NCBI GenBank assembly: GCA_002105175.1
Contig: MCGE01000047.1
Coordinates: forward strand, 62,001 to 126,000
Direction of reading: 5' to 3'
DNA: 64,000 nt
Source of the DNA: Absidia repens
Lineage: Eukaryota > Mucoromycota > Mucoromycetes > Mucorales > Cunninghamellaceae
The stretch's first letter is position 1, and each line of letters starts with the position of its first letter. Both the position numbers and the translations under genes were made by a program. The notes beneath the pieces are model-generated. The model saw only the letters and a program-made list of their open reading frames with translations, made no database searches and was not told the origin of the DNA. Positions 1-11,745 of the stretch are shown here, piece by piece.

Positions 1-59
1 AGACGGTTGATCAAAACTGCCTCATGCCTAAATTTTATTTTTGGACACACACATAGATT

Positions 60-945
60 TTTTTTCTGCAGGTACAAGCATACTAAGAATAATTTCGGGT
101 TTCCTCAAATTTCTTGTTCAAAAAATTATCCTTTATCGGGGTATGAAATATATGATATTCTTTTGATATCGTATGGCAGACTAGTAGTGTACGGTGAAAA
201 CCGCATTAGGGACCTAGAAAGTAGGTGCTTAATAAGGCACTCACAAAAGAGCGACAATAACATCATTTCTAACTATATTAAAAAGGAATATTTTATTGAA
301 TTGTATCGGAAAGTACGAGAGGTTCATCGCACAAGAGATTTAATAGAAATATCGAATGGAGGTAGTCAGTGCGGGACTAACGGGAGTTCAGAGGAATGGT
401 CCACTTTAATCTAAAATCACAATTGAAAAAATGTATCTAGTATATAACGCAAAACATAATAAAGACTGGAGGGATATTTGTTATTGGACATAACAACGGT
501 CTATTCTAATAAAAAAGGGTGACGGTAGTAAAAAAAAAAAAGAAAGGATCTATTGTACAGTGCAAGACATGAAAGAAGATTATGGGGCATTTTTCATTGA
601 AGCATGTAAAAAAAAAGAGACATATTTTATTGATATGTTGATACAAACTATGACACACTAAGTCTATACTAAGTTAATGAAGAACTCAAAAAATTCAACT
701 AATGGTGGATCTTAAATCCTGAATCCAAAATGAAAGGGTTTCCCCATGCATGTTGTAATCCCTTTTCTGAAATCCCTTCTAAACTAGTTCTGATACCATT
801 TTAAGCCCAGCATAGCCTCATAGAAGTTGAACTATGAAGAAAAATAAAGGGAAAAAAAGATAATTAAGAAGAAAGAGAGGCGAAGAAATAAAAAAGGGGA
901 GAGAGAGAAATAAATATTTTTCACGTGGGCGGGCTTTGAAATGTA
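60..945 (-). repeat. Family-A dispersed repeat, copy 1 (degenerate)
   Basis: Reads in reverse relative to the copy at 29605. The recognisable parts are a 'gacctagaaa' block near 210-220, a block ending in 'gggtgacggtag' near 517-530, the signature 'ccccatgcatgttgtaatcc' at about 741-760, 'aaactagttctgatacca' at about 780-797, and the terminal block 'cacgtgggcgggctttgaaa' at about 922-941. No long frame is conserved between copies, so the reading frame at 7-414 is taken as spurious. The repeat is non-coding. Confidence 0.7.
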
Positions 946-1415
946 TCTGTTGGTGACTCTTTATCCATCCTCCCATATCCCATATCCTTGATTCATGCAG
1001 GTATGCAATCATTGCACAATTTGTAATTGAGATCTTCCGTTCCTCTTTCAAAAATTTCCAAGCTTCATTATTTGAAAATACAACATCTGTGTCTGGGTTA
1101 TCTTACTGTATAATAGACATAATGTCAGATAAGCTTGTTCAAATAAAGAAGTAGGCTACCTTACTGTGAGTGATAAATAATTCTGCGGTGGTTGGGTTAA
1201 CTGCATTAGGTTGGATCGCACTATCTTATTTGCAAATACAGTAAGAAAAGAAAACAACCATGTTGCAGACGTTGGATAGCTGTAGTTAAAGTCATGAATA
1301 GATAACCACCATATTGATAAAGTTGCATGATGTTGATTGTTGCAAACAATAAAATAAGACTTCCATTTCTGCATCTACCAAATCCACGCAAGGGACCCAC
1401 CAAAAAATGAAACAT
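946..1415. other. Spacer between two family-A copies
   Basis: No gene or RNA is seen. Short frames occur on the minus strand, but they have no family resemblance and no splice pattern that joins them into a longer product. Confidence 0.5.
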
Positions 1416-2070
1416 TTGAAATCCCGCACACCTGATTTTTATTTTCGCTCTTTCCTTTTTTCCTTCTTCTTCTTCTTCTCTTCATCACCATTGTAATCTT
1501 TTTGAGGGTTCTGGCGATATTAGATTAGCGTTAGGACTAGTTTAGAAGGGATTTCAGCTTAGGGATCACAAGATGTATGGGGAAACCCTTTCATTTTGAA
1601 TTCAGGATTTAGAACCACCCAATAGTTGACTTTTTGGAGCCTCAAGTAGTCTAGTTTGATATCAGTTTGTTCATTGGTTGAATCTATATTTGAATAAAAT
1701 ACGCCTATTTTTACATTTACATGCTTCAATAAAATACGTACCATTGTTATCTCATGTCTTGTACAGTGACAAGGTTCCCTTTTTACCATTACCTGTTTAG
1801 ATTAGTGCTGACAGCGATACTGCTTCCATAACGCATACCCGCTTTTATTTTTCTCATGCTGTATACATTATCGTAGCTCCGTTTTTACGATTTTTTTTTA
1901 GATTAGTGTTGACCATTTTTCAAATATCACATCAGTCCCCTCGTGCATCCTTCAAGAGATCCTTCCATTGTATCCCTTGCTACAATGAATTCTCTCCACT
2001 AGTTTTAGAATCTATCAATATGCTTCAATAAAATATGTTGTCCCTGAAATCCATTCAATCAGTTTTTTAC
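1416..2070 (+). repeat. Family-A dispersed repeat, copy 2
   Basis: Starts with 'tttgaaatcccgcacacc' and continues with 'ttaggactagtttagaagg', 'atggggaaaccctttcattt' and several 'cttcaataaaat' blocks. Each of these is found in order in the other copies. It forms a head-to-head pair with copy 1: their CACGTG-type ends face each other about 470 bp apart. Confidence 0.75.
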
Positions 2071-2393
2071 AAGCATGATACAACAAAAAAAAAAAAAAAA
2101 AAAGGACATGGTTTGGGTCTACCTAGTTTTTTATAATATAGAAGTCCTATTCATTTTGTACGGAAAACATTGTAATATATTTGTTTATTCAAGTAATTAC
2201 ATAAAGATTATATGTACTAAAGTGAAGAAAATGATGACAAAGAAGACCATAAAAGGTAAAAAGGAAGGGCATTGGGAGATAAGAAGGGATACATAAAGGC
2301 ATAATAAATCATATACATATATATATATTCATAACTAAACTAAGCTAAACTAAAAAAAAAAAATCACTTCAAGGTAGATCGCCGATCTGATCA

Positions 2394-4528
2394 TCAATAT
2401 AAGCTACTGCTCAAGATGCCAGCGGATGCGCGTCTAGAAGGGTCCAATAGTTCAAATTTCGGATGGTCAGGCTGACAATAATGATAATGATGTTGATTTT
2501 GTCGTGGTTGCTGGGATAAAGGTTGAGTGAGTTCTATATTCTTGGTGGTGGTGTTTTGATTTGGAGAGGTAGTTATTGTTTGACGTCGAGATAATTGCAT
2601 CATTGCCACAGCAGCATTGACATCACCTACATCACTTTTTCCGGTCACCTTTGTCGTGTCATTGTTTGTTTCATATTCATCCCTCTTGTCATGACATGGG
2701 ATCATCGTATGTAAGGGAGGGAGTCGTATAGCATTAGCATTTGGTGATGGTTGAATCTCACTTGATTGGTGTGTACATATTGAATCAAGATAATAGCCAC
2801 AGTCTGTTGTCGTTGACATAGAATCAATGGAGCTTTCTGATGATCGATGTTGATAATGAGGGGGTGGTAGTGGTATGGATGACTGTGTATTCATAGTACT
2901 TGTCGTTGACAATAGAGAAGCTCTTGGCGATAATGGAAAGGTCATCTTGCTGTCGTCCGTACTTTGATGCCGATGTTCCAGTTTGAGGTGAGTTGATGGT
3001 GGTGATAATATTGTTGTTGGACTTGGATATTGTTGATAATAAGGATGTATTGGATAGTATCGATTTGTTTGTTGTTGCTGGGAATGATAATAATGTTGCC
3101 GATGTGATATGGAAGGTTGCCTAGAATAAATGTCATAAGGTTGTGGCGGTGGTGAGAATGGAAGGGAGTGCATATAGCCGTTAGAAAGTTGCTGCTTAGA
3201 CTGGTGTTCCCCGTTGTAGTTGCTATGATCGCGTTCAAAAGGCGGGAGAGCACATACTTCTATTTGGTGATCAGATCGTCCTGTATGAAGATGCTGCTCT
3301 TGCTGTTCTAGCTGATCAGGCGCTATATAATATGAGTTGAAGCTGGGTGACATAGGTGCAGAGAGTGATAGACGCTTTGTTGACATGAGTGGTGTTGGTG
3401 TATGACGACTATGACGTTGAGAAGGTGATTTGGTGGGGTCATATTCATCGGAAAGCTTTCGTTTTCGAGTAGAAGTCCTATAAGAAGAGCAGAAAGTGAG
3501 TACAATGAGTCAATCCTTTTCCTTGGTGATAGGAAGCTTACGTTTGTACACGGTGCTCCTTTCGAATACGTATACGAGCACCTTGGTCAGCAAAGGAGCG
3601 AGACAAAAATGTAGCATCCAACATCTTTGGCATACTTTTTGAATTGTATACTTTGAATACATTGGAAAAGGTATGCATCAAGTTGATGGCACCATTTCTA
3701 TTTGCGAATAAATGAATAAATAATAAGAAAGAATACAAAAAAAAAAAAAAAAAAGATCAAATTCTTACGCGATGATTTCAAACAGCGTAAATTTTAACCG
3801 ATATTCGCCTTCAAGTCTTGATGAAAGGTCACCGAAGCAAAAGAAACCCCCATCTACAAGAAAAGAAAAGAAAACGTGCGTTGGTGGCGATAATAAATAA
3901 ATTACTATACATAGCATATATATATATATATATATATATTTACCTTTGTCAGTAACATCTTTTAGTTTATACATTGAAGACACAGTTTGACCTGAAAGAA
4001 CACGATTATCAGGTCGGTTGATATCTTCTTTTGATGTTGGGTTTGTGAGATTCACACACATAAAAAAATATGGATTTTGTAAAAAGTCTCTATTAGTTTG
4101 ATAAAAAGATAGGGCGGATTAGGTTTACGTAAGAGTTCAAAGTCGTGTGGTATCATCTACTTACTGCATTTCTTGGGAGGATCCATCTTTAAGCTGAATT
4201 TGTATTATTGGTGGAGGTTCAATAGGTTTACGATCTGTAGGAAAAAGAGAGAAGAATCTATGATCGTTATTTTGAATCATTCAAGGATAATATAATTATC
4301 TTGATATTTAATTTTTCTATTTACCTCTTTCATTGCTTGTACTAAATCTTGCTTGAATAGGCTGCTGGCGAAGTATCAAGGAGAGGCGGTGGCTAAAATA
4401 GATTATTAGCACTATTGCAAAAAAAACAAATATATATATATATGTATATAAAGTTACCCCTGATATCTAGGTCGAGATGAGCAAACTGATATGTAGTCAT
4501 AATTATGACATAATGATCCTCTTGACAT
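2394..4528 (-). CDS. Velvet-domain transcriptional regulator
   Basis: Velvet factors are NF-kB-like DNA-binding regulators that act in the nucleus, often as heterodimers, and link spore development, light response and metabolism. Seven exons are inferred: about 4528-4458, 4392-4325, 4234-4168, 4099-3944, 3853-3770, 3738-3540 and 3478-2394, giving roughly 570 aa. The velvet domain fills about residues 25-240. Its landmarks are LILRQQPIQARF, KPIEPPPIIQIQLKDGS, LQNPYFFMCVNL, GQTVSSMYKLKDV, DGGFFCFGDLSSRLEGEYR and FLSRSFADQGARIRIRKE. A basic patch RKRKLSDEYDP just after the domain is a likely nuclear signal. The tail is long, low-complexity and rich in Ser, Pro, Gln and His. An N-terminal domain with a long disordered tail is closer to VeA/VosA than to VelB; the exact subclass is not resolved. 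The start ATG at 4528 is the first in frame before the domain. Confidence 0.9.
3918..3940. repeat. (TA)n microsatellite in a velvet intron
   Basis: An uninterrupted run of TA dinucleotides lies inside the intron of the velvet gene that interrupts the DVTDKG/DGGFF segment. Confidence 0.8.
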
Positions 4529-4729
4529 TATTTAATTAGTATGGTAGGAGAAGAAAAAAAATTAAAAAAGAAAGAAGAAGGAGAATCAGTTTCAAGATTT
4601 ACTTTATACACGTTATTTATAAGCATTTTATTTTGCCTGATCTGTCATTACAATATGCAAATGTTTATATCATACCATAGTGTACAAAATACTGGAACAA
4701 TTAGGATGATGACGCCTTGATGATTATAT

Positions 4730-4930
4730 TTAGTTATCCCGATTTTCTTTTGTCCAAGTGAATGCATTATCATCAGCACCTAAAAGGAGCCAGGGTTTAT
4801 TCTACCTGAATAATTCACTATAAAAGTAATAGCATAATTGTTTTCTTGTATCATATATGCGGCCGTGATCTTCATTCCAAGGGATCCATTTACCGTCAGC
4901 ACAGCCGAACCGAGGTCTTGTGGTATTCAT
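4730..4930 (-). CDS. Possible small gene, 53 aa, one short intron
   Basis: ATG at 4930 opens a frame beginning MNTTRPRFGCADGKWIPWNE and containing DHGRIYDTRKQLCYYFYS. If a 39-nt intron (GTGAAT...TTTTAG, about 4779-4817) is removed, it continues in frame as ADDNAFTWTKENRDN and stops at 4730. The joined length is exactly 53 codons plus stop. The sequence is rich in aromatic and charged residues with few low-complexity stretches, which looks like coding sequence. I do not recognise the family. It lies just upstream of the velvet gene on the same strand. The short intron is the main weakness; without it the protein ends at 42 aa. Confidence 0.4.
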
Positions 4931-6085
4931 ATTAACTCCATGCTATTTTATTTTGTAAAAGTGTAAAAGTAAAACCTATGATATAAGAAAGTTAAGAACC
5001 TTTTTATTAAATTTTATTTATCCAATCAAAAAAATTAATATTATTTATTCTTTATCATTGTTGTACAATGTCAAAATTGATTTTGAGTCGATTCTTGTCT
5101 ATCAAAGTATGAAATAAAAATATAAAGTCCGCTTCCATGCTGAAAGATGATTATGTACGTAGACCCTTTCAAATGTGATCCAAATTGGGAAATGCAAGCA
5201 TAAGATCAGAGGGCCTTTGAATGTCATCTTAAGAAAAAACTTCCAAAAGCGTTAACATTATAAATAACACCGAGTAATCACAATCATCATCCTCGTCCCC
5301 ATCATGACTTCCATGATCAAAGACTGTACTATAATTTCAAGCACCATGTAAAGAAATTACTGCGTTATTTCTATTTTGTAAACGAAATAGAAACTGATCA
5401 ATGCGTTTCCTTTTCAATGTCCTATAAACCCGCGGGAAGTGACAAGGGGGGCAAATTCCAAGAAACCCCATCTTCTGGTAGAATTCCGTTTATTATTATA
5501 ATAGTATTACGAGATAAAACGTCGACATGACAATTACTGAGCGAGTGGTTTGAATCGTTACAAAAGGGAGATCGAGGATTTGTTATGATACGATATTTCC
5601 CCTGGTTCGAAAAACAAAAATATGCAAAAGAAAAAAGTGACCTATTGTATGAGACACATACCAAAAAGGGAATAACCCCAAAAAGACATTTATTACTTTT
5701 TTTGATCTAACTTGCTCCCTTTACCTTTGTCTGACCGTCATCATCAACATTATCTCCATTTCAACCGGTTGATCCTCGGTCCGTTAGAAAAAAAAAAAAA
5801 AAAGAGAGAGAACAGAAATCATCAGTGTTGTATGTATTCACCAAAGCCATCTTTTTTTTTTTTTTAAATCAGTGCGAACTGGTCCACAGGGGATCCTGTA
5901 CCTGAGTTTCAATGTATTTCATGCAATCGTGGCTTGGTTTTTCAATGACCCTTCTTTCTTTTTTTTTTTTTTTTCCTTGTCTGTAATCTGGGAACTGATT
6001 GATATGAAACGCTGTCTACAACAAACAAAATTTACACTCGGTATATTTTACGTTCCGAAGCAACAACAACAAAACTAACAACAAC
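4931..6085. other. AT-rich spacer with poly-A/T runs
   Basis: No convincing gene. A minus-strand frame at 5422-5664 is open for 80 codons but matches nothing known to me and has no supporting splice sites. Homopolymer runs occur near 5789-5803, 5850-5866 and 5958-5974. Confidence 0.4.
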
Positions 6086-6089
6086 GCGA

Positions 6090-6400
6090 ATGTAATGGCC
6101 AACAATCAAGACGACACCTCAGGACAACGCGTTGGAGATCCCTCGGACTGACTTGTCGCCTTTATTGAACCTGGGCCACAACGATGCTATTGACACCATC
6201 ATTTATTTACTATTTTGTTCCTGGGAGCTGAAGCAACTTTTGAATTTTTTTTTATCATACCCACCTTTTAGCCAATTGACTCTGTTGGTCCCATGACAGC
6301 TGCTATATCGTCACAAGAACAGATACGTTGGGTGGGCCATTCTTTAAAAGGCATTTGTGGACAAATATATCAATGTATATTGGTGGTGTTCTGATACAAA
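6090..6400 (+). pseudogene. Coding-like stretch broken by a frame change
   Basis: One frame from about 6098 to 6297 has no stop and reads like protein, including LSPLLNLGHNDAIDTIIYLL and SWELKQLLNFF. It ends at a TGA that overlaps an ATG (cccATGAcag). A second frame starts there and reads MTAAISSQEQIRWVGHSLKG then ICGQIYQCILVVF before stopping. The two could be one ancestral frame split by an indel. I recognise no family. There is no good ATG upstream in the first frame. It could also be chance. Confidence 0.25.
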
Positions 6401-7006
6401 TTCCGGATTTGCTTTTTTTACGCAAGACCATACGTAGGTATTGCTCCAAAATAAAAAAAAAAAAATTGTGGGGGGTGGGTGGGTGGGAGGACTTGCTAAA
6501 TGGAAAATACTCATGCATTTTTTTGGAGGAAGAACAAACAAAAATACTATTTAGGTCTTGAGATGAGAATATGACAACAATCATGAACAGAAAAGCAGCA
6601 TTAACTCTCCAAACAAGGAAATAAACGACAAAGAAATCACCACTACCGACATTCTCTGAACCAACTTGTTATTTATTGATTTTTTTGGATGAAGATGTCA
6701 AGTGTCATGAAATGAGTATGGTTCGTTTCGTCTATTTATTTTCATATGGGATGGTCATTTGCAACAAAAGACTCACTCTGAACCTTCAAATGTCCTGATC
6801 ACAACACACACACAAAAAAAAAAAGGAAGACGATGGTAATTGGGACCGGGATGATATCGGGGATCTGGAATTGCGAATCAGTAATTACAATCTACCTACT
6901 TCTATTTGACTCCCTTGACTGGTGGTGACGATGACGGTGACAATGGTGGTGGTGGTGTGTATTGAAGGCTATTGATAGGCGGATAGGCGATCAGAACGAC
7001 CTGTAA

Positions 7007-7198
7007 TTACATATGACTGCTATAATCGCACTTTTGGTGATATCGCTTGTAAATATGTATCGTCTGCTCATTCAAGCGAGCCTGAAATAGTGTATTTATG
7101 AAAGCAGTTGGATTTGTGGTGACATAATCGATCGGGTCACTCTGTGGATGTATATCTTTATGGCTCTCGTAAGTATGGTGCTCATGTGTATAATGCAT
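7007..7198 (-). CDS. Short His-rich frame, uncertain
   Basis: A 63-codon frame starts with MHYTHEHHTYESHKDIHPQS and later contains FINTLFQARLNEQTIHIYK. It has varied composition and no low-complexity run. There is no recognised domain and no neighbouring exon I can join to it. It may be a small gene, one exon of a missed gene, or chance. Confidence 0.2.
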   Translation of the reverse strand: MHYTHEHHTYESHKDIHPQSDPIDYVTTNPTAFINTLFQARLNEQTIHIYKRYHQKCDYSSHM

Positions 7199-8270
7199 TG
7201 ATATCTCTTATGTTCTAAAATACACTCAATCTGTTTTTCTTTCTTTCTATTTCTATTACTTGTATATTTTTATAGGATTCGTTATTGGACATTGAAAACG
7301 GCATTCTTTATTGGACCAGAAATTGATATGTTAAAAGTCAACTATTCTCGGTTCTCTCCAGGAATCAATTATATGTAAGAAAAAAGGAATAGTATTGATT
7401 GGTTAACGGATATAGCACTCGCAGCTGAGTTATTGACGACCTTTCCTTTAGTATTATGATGATGGAATGAGTGACTCGGTGTTTGGCATCAAGAAAAAAA
7501 TAGAGGTTTTGCAAATGGTATACTATCTAATACGTTTTGTAAGTTAATTAGATAGCCAAAATGGCAACGAGTTTTATTTGATCGCTCATCTACTTTATTA
7601 TATCCATCTTTGCGGTATCGTGGTGAAAATCGGCCAACCCTAGACAGATACAAGACTAAAAGCCATCCCCAAACATGTAAACTCCGTTACATATCTTTTC
7701 CTCACAACACTTTTTGTTTGGTTTGATCATTTTACTAAATATATATATATATATATATATTTATAATATATCGCATCCCACCCCCACCCCCACTCCATAT
7801 TACTCATTATCTTCGCACTGAAAGCGATGATGTTTGCAGCATTGATCATCAAATATCTTTCTCCCATATTATTTTTTAGTATAGAATCTCACACACTTTT
7901 ATTAGCCTTTCCCCTCCATTTTTATAGTGATTGCAAATTTCGACCTATCTTTCCGCATTTTTACTTTTTACAATAAAAATTCAATTATCATATTCTTAAG
8001 CTGAACATGTTTCTTACTGAATAGAATGTAATTTAAGGTATCTAGTGGAAAACTGGGTCACGTTAGTAATGGAAAGCGGGAGTGCTAGGTCGATGATTAT
8101 GTCGATTGTAGCAGCGGAAGTTTTATATCACTGACAGGAAAAAAAAAAAAAAGCTCTGACTAGAACAGCGGGATTTCAACTGAAGTTTTAAAGGTCATGC
8201 TTTCTAATTAATTTTCTTTTTCTTCTTCCCCTTTTTTTTCACATTGACGTCCTCCAAGGATCTGATGATC
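7199..8270. other. Spacer with a (TA)n run
   Basis: No gene is seen. It contains a TA microsatellite at about 7740-7760 and C-rich and T-rich patches. Confidence 0.45.
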
Positions 8271-8520
8271 ATGGAGTGGGATTTTGTTAGATTTAAAGGG
8301 GTTTGAAAAAGGACATGACAAAAAACATGGGGAAACCATTTCATTTTGAATCTATGAATCAGTTAACAACTTTTTGGTATGGAATAGTGACATGCCAGTG
8401 GGCTGTGGTCGTACCGCGATTCTGGATTTCGAATGGGCTTCTTGCTTTTTGCTATGTGATATTCTATATATATCTGATTAAAACAGCGTCTTAGTTTGGC
8501 TCGATATGGTTTAAATGGCA
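8270..8520 (+). repeat. Family-A dispersed repeat, copy 3 (fragment)
   Basis: Only the central signature 'acatggggaaaccatttcat' and a following 'gttaacaactttttggt' block match the family. The rest has diverged or been lost. The frame at 8303-8494 lies over this fragment and is not considered a gene. Confidence 0.5.
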
Positions 8521-8878
8521 TCCCATAGAACTAGCATATGCACAGTAGCTTAGATATAGTAGTTAGCAGTTTTATTAGTATGTAGGATGGCTATTATTTT
8601 GAAATAAAACATCTTTGCTATACAAATTTTTTTTGTCTCCATTTAGTCTATTAGTTTTTATGCAGTGCATGAAAACTCTGTCACTATTTTTTCTTTTTTT
8701 TTTACTTTTCTAAAAAGGAATTGGAGACGTTGAAGAAAATTTTGGCTCTGGTTCCCGAAAAAGAGCTGCCGCTTTGACTGCTTGCAAAAGAAAGGGCTCA
8801 AAAACACACACACCTAAATCTAAAAGATTTGAACGTGGAAAAGGGATGACTATAGTGGTTGCCGAAAAAAGAGGGCTA

Positions 8879-8965
8879 GCTGAAAAGTATCGCCTATGAC
8901 GGATGCTAAAAAATGTCGATTATGGTTGATGCTGACAGGTGTTGACTGTGATGAATGCTGAAAAA
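8879..8965 (+). repeat. Degenerate 26-nt tandem repeat
   Basis: Three consecutive 26-nt units at 8879-8904, 8905-8930 and 8931-8956 begin gctgaaaag, gctaaaaaa and gctgacagg and each end ggat, tgat or gaat. A fourth partial unit follows. Related sequence ('ggttgccgaaaa') precedes the array. Confidence 0.7.
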
Positions 8966-9199
8966 GAAAATCCGTGTGATTTAAACAATTGTTAAACATT
9001 TTCTATATAGAAATAGGTTTACTTCCCTTCAACAAGTAAAAAAGAGAAGGGGGCAGATTGTCAACTATAGGAATCAAATTTACTTCTCTTTGTGGGGAAG
9101 GCAGCAATAACAACGAGGCAAAAATGACTGGTATTCCTACCGCTGTGTATAGCGTTACTGTGCTTGGGATCTTTCGCAGTTCGCGAGTCAGAGACGAGA

Positions 9200-9200
<1 letters not shown>

Positions 9201-9236
<36 letters not shown>
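9201..9236. repeat. Poly-A tract of about 33 nt
   Basis: A nearly pure run of A follows 'gacgagaagc'. It creates spurious Lys-rich or Phe-rich frames on both strands. It could be the tail of an old retroposed transcript, but no flanking duplication is obvious. Confidence 0.7.
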
Positions 9237-9237
<1 letters not shown>

Positions 9238-9529
9238 ACTCTCCACGCATTTTTTTTTTAAATGGTGACGTTGATTGAATAAACTTGAGTTTCTTAGACT
9301 CCAAAATTAACTACAAATTATATGGGTAATATGGGTAATAATATAAGGTCTAATAGAGGTCCGGGGATAGAGCCAATTTCCTTTTTTTTTTGAGGGGGGT
9401 GGGAGGTGGAGCAAATTTTTGAGGCTTATCCGTCATACTCTGCGTCTAGTCGATCTACGTTCTTCGTATATGAAAAAAAAAAAAAGAGAGGAAGGGTGTT
9501 TATGCCTCCATTATTTTGCACTTTGGTTG

Positions 9530-10245
9530 TTTCATAGGACCATAAGATCCCAAAAACGACTTTGGTCATTATATAATGGGTTAGACGAGAGGTAATAAAC
9601 TTACATATTTTATTTGAAGGAATATGGTAGATACTGAACAAAGAGTGGGGGCTCATTGTAACAAAAGATCCAATGGAGGTAGCATGCGTGAGCCTCTTAA
9701 GAGTTGATGGCGGTCAACACTAGTCTAAAGCTACAGCTGTAGAAAGGAATATTCGATTTTGTACATTATAGTCATGGGAAGGACTAAAGGGGTACCTTTT
9801 ATCGAAGCACAACGACGATCAACACTAATCAAATGTGATTAATAGCTGGAAAAAAAGGGATTTATTGTGCAAAACATGAGAAAGAGTAATTGGAAATTTT
9901 TTATGGAATTAGTAAAAAAGAGACATGTTTTATTCAGATGTAGATACAAACTATGGTAAACTAAAATTGAATTAAGCTAATGAATACTCTAATAAGCCAA
10001 CTAATGGTGGTTCCAGATCCTGAATGCAAAATGAAAGGGTTTCCCCATGCATCTTATAATCTCTAATCTAAAAACCCTTCTAAACTAGTCCTGATACTAT
10101 TCCAAGTCAAAAATAACCTCATAGAAGTTGAATGGTGAAGTAAAAGCGAAAGAAAAAAAAATATTCAAAAAGAACGGGAGTTGAAGAAGAGAAAAGGTGG
10201 GAGAGAGAAAACAAAATATTTCACGTGTGCGGGATTTGAAACCTT
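9530..10245 (-). repeat. Family-A dispersed repeat, copy 4
   Basis: Contains in reverse the ordered blocks 'tattttatttgaagga', 'gatcaacactaatcaaa', 'tccccatgcatcttataatc', 'aaactagtcctgatacta' and the terminal 'cacgtgtgcgggatttgaaa' ending near 10240. Frames inside it are not conserved in other copies. Confidence 0.75.
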
Positions 10246-11225
10246 CAGGTGGTCTCGCGGTAGTCTCTAGGGTATCTTTGAAAAGAATAGCCTCTTCTTT
10301 TATTTTTGATTCTGTTATTTTTTACAATAACATCAAGCAGCGTGGCTAATATGATGATCCAGTTCCCAGCATTAACTTCCTCTCGCCCAGGCATTTCCGC
10401 ACTCAATGCTTCCTCTTTAGAATCGTAGTTTAAGATAGTTTAATCATAGTATTGCGCTGTCATTGGATTGGACTCATTTTTTGTACCTACACTTGAATAA
10501 ATTTGTCTTACCTTTTCTACTATCATAATATTTATTTCATTTGTTTAATTGTCATGGTGCTGGAGGGTATCCGTACTGTACAGTACAATACAGTACACAT
10601 CATGTAAAAAAAATTGGATGTGGGATCTAAACTCTACCCGGGAAAATAGTAAAAGGGTTGTTTATAAATAAGGCTGCTGGTCTGTAAACTAATTCAAAGA
10701 GTATCTCAGACAATCGCATTGGAGCTTATCTTGAAATCAAAGCGTCTATAGTACTTAAAAACTTTTGTATAGTCATTGGCAAGCCTGAACAAAAATGGAG
10801 AGGCGTTTCTTGTTGAGAGCGTGCACTATGTTAGTGGTTTCCATCAACAAAATAGCTTCATATCCACAGTTAACATACATTTACTGTGTCATCTCTGTCA
10901 ACAGTGGTCATTATCTAATACTCAGCGCAAATCATAGTCAATACATCACTCCCTTGTCTCTTACCAATTATATCATCACAAATTTTCCAGCTGTTAAAAA
11001 TGATATTTTATAAAGCATAAATAAACAATTCCAAAACAAATAAATAAATTATTATGTAGAAAGGGCAATGGGAAAAAAAGCTATGGTATAAATAAAGATA
11101 ACAGATGATATTCTACACTAAAATAAATATATTGGGGGGAGGGAGGAAAGGCTATGATAAAAAACTATTAACTAAAAGTCCAATTTTGTAGAAGATCGAC
11201 AGACAAATAGAAACAGACATACACC

Positions 11226-11275
<50 letters not shown>

Positions 11276-11740
11276 TAAGAGAATAATTTCTTGAAGAGGA
11301 TCATGCATACCCCATCAAAGCCTACTGTCCTGTAATTGAAAGCCATTTCCATCTTATAAACACGGTGCAATTTTCACCACCATCATTGTCATTTTCACTA
11401 AGATCGCCCCAATTCCATACAGAAAAAAGAAAAAAATCGATAATAGCAAATATTATAAATGGCGTTATTTTTTACCTATCCTTCAAATTGTTGTGAATAT
11501 CCGTAAAATACCGATTCTGGGAATATCTTGTAACAAAAACGCGGAATATTCCATCCTATATAAAATAAATAAAATAGATTGGGATAAAGGGGGGGGAAGC
11601 AACAAGTCAGATGGTTTCAAACACCGCATTTTTTTTTCTCCCATCAATAAATACTGTATTTTGCTCGATTTTTTATTTTTCTCTTTCTTTCACCTTTATT
11701 TTACAAAAAAAAAAAAACAACAACATTTATCTTTGTTTCT
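10246..11740. other. Long spacer, no gene seen
   Basis: No spliced gene is supported. A palindromic string gtactgtacagtac lies at about 10571-10584. Reading frames at 10795-11013 and 11493-11771 lack family resemblance; the second runs into the first exon of the next gene. Confidence 0.45.
11228..11272. repeat. (GA)n microsatellite
   Basis: About 20 uninterrupted GA dinucleotides followed by 'gggagataag'. Confidence 0.9.
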
Positions 11741-11745
11741 CAGCA

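Noticed and set aside
7..414. 135-codon open frame at the window start
   Set aside because: Lies in a degenerate family-A repeat copy; the matching part of other copies does not keep the frame.
9003..9261. Frames on both strands over 9003-9261
   Set aside because: Driven by the poly-A tract, giving Lys or Phe runs.
10215..10290. tRNA-like string: 'ggtttcaaatcccg' resembles a B box, so the family-A repeat might be a tRNA-derived SINE
   Set aside because: Sequence upstream of this string is not conserved among copies and no A box or cloverleaf can be drawn; the string is at the repeat boundary.
10795..11013. 72-codon plus-strand frame starting MERRFLLRACTM
   Set aside because: No family resemblance, no splice context, AT-rich spacer composition.
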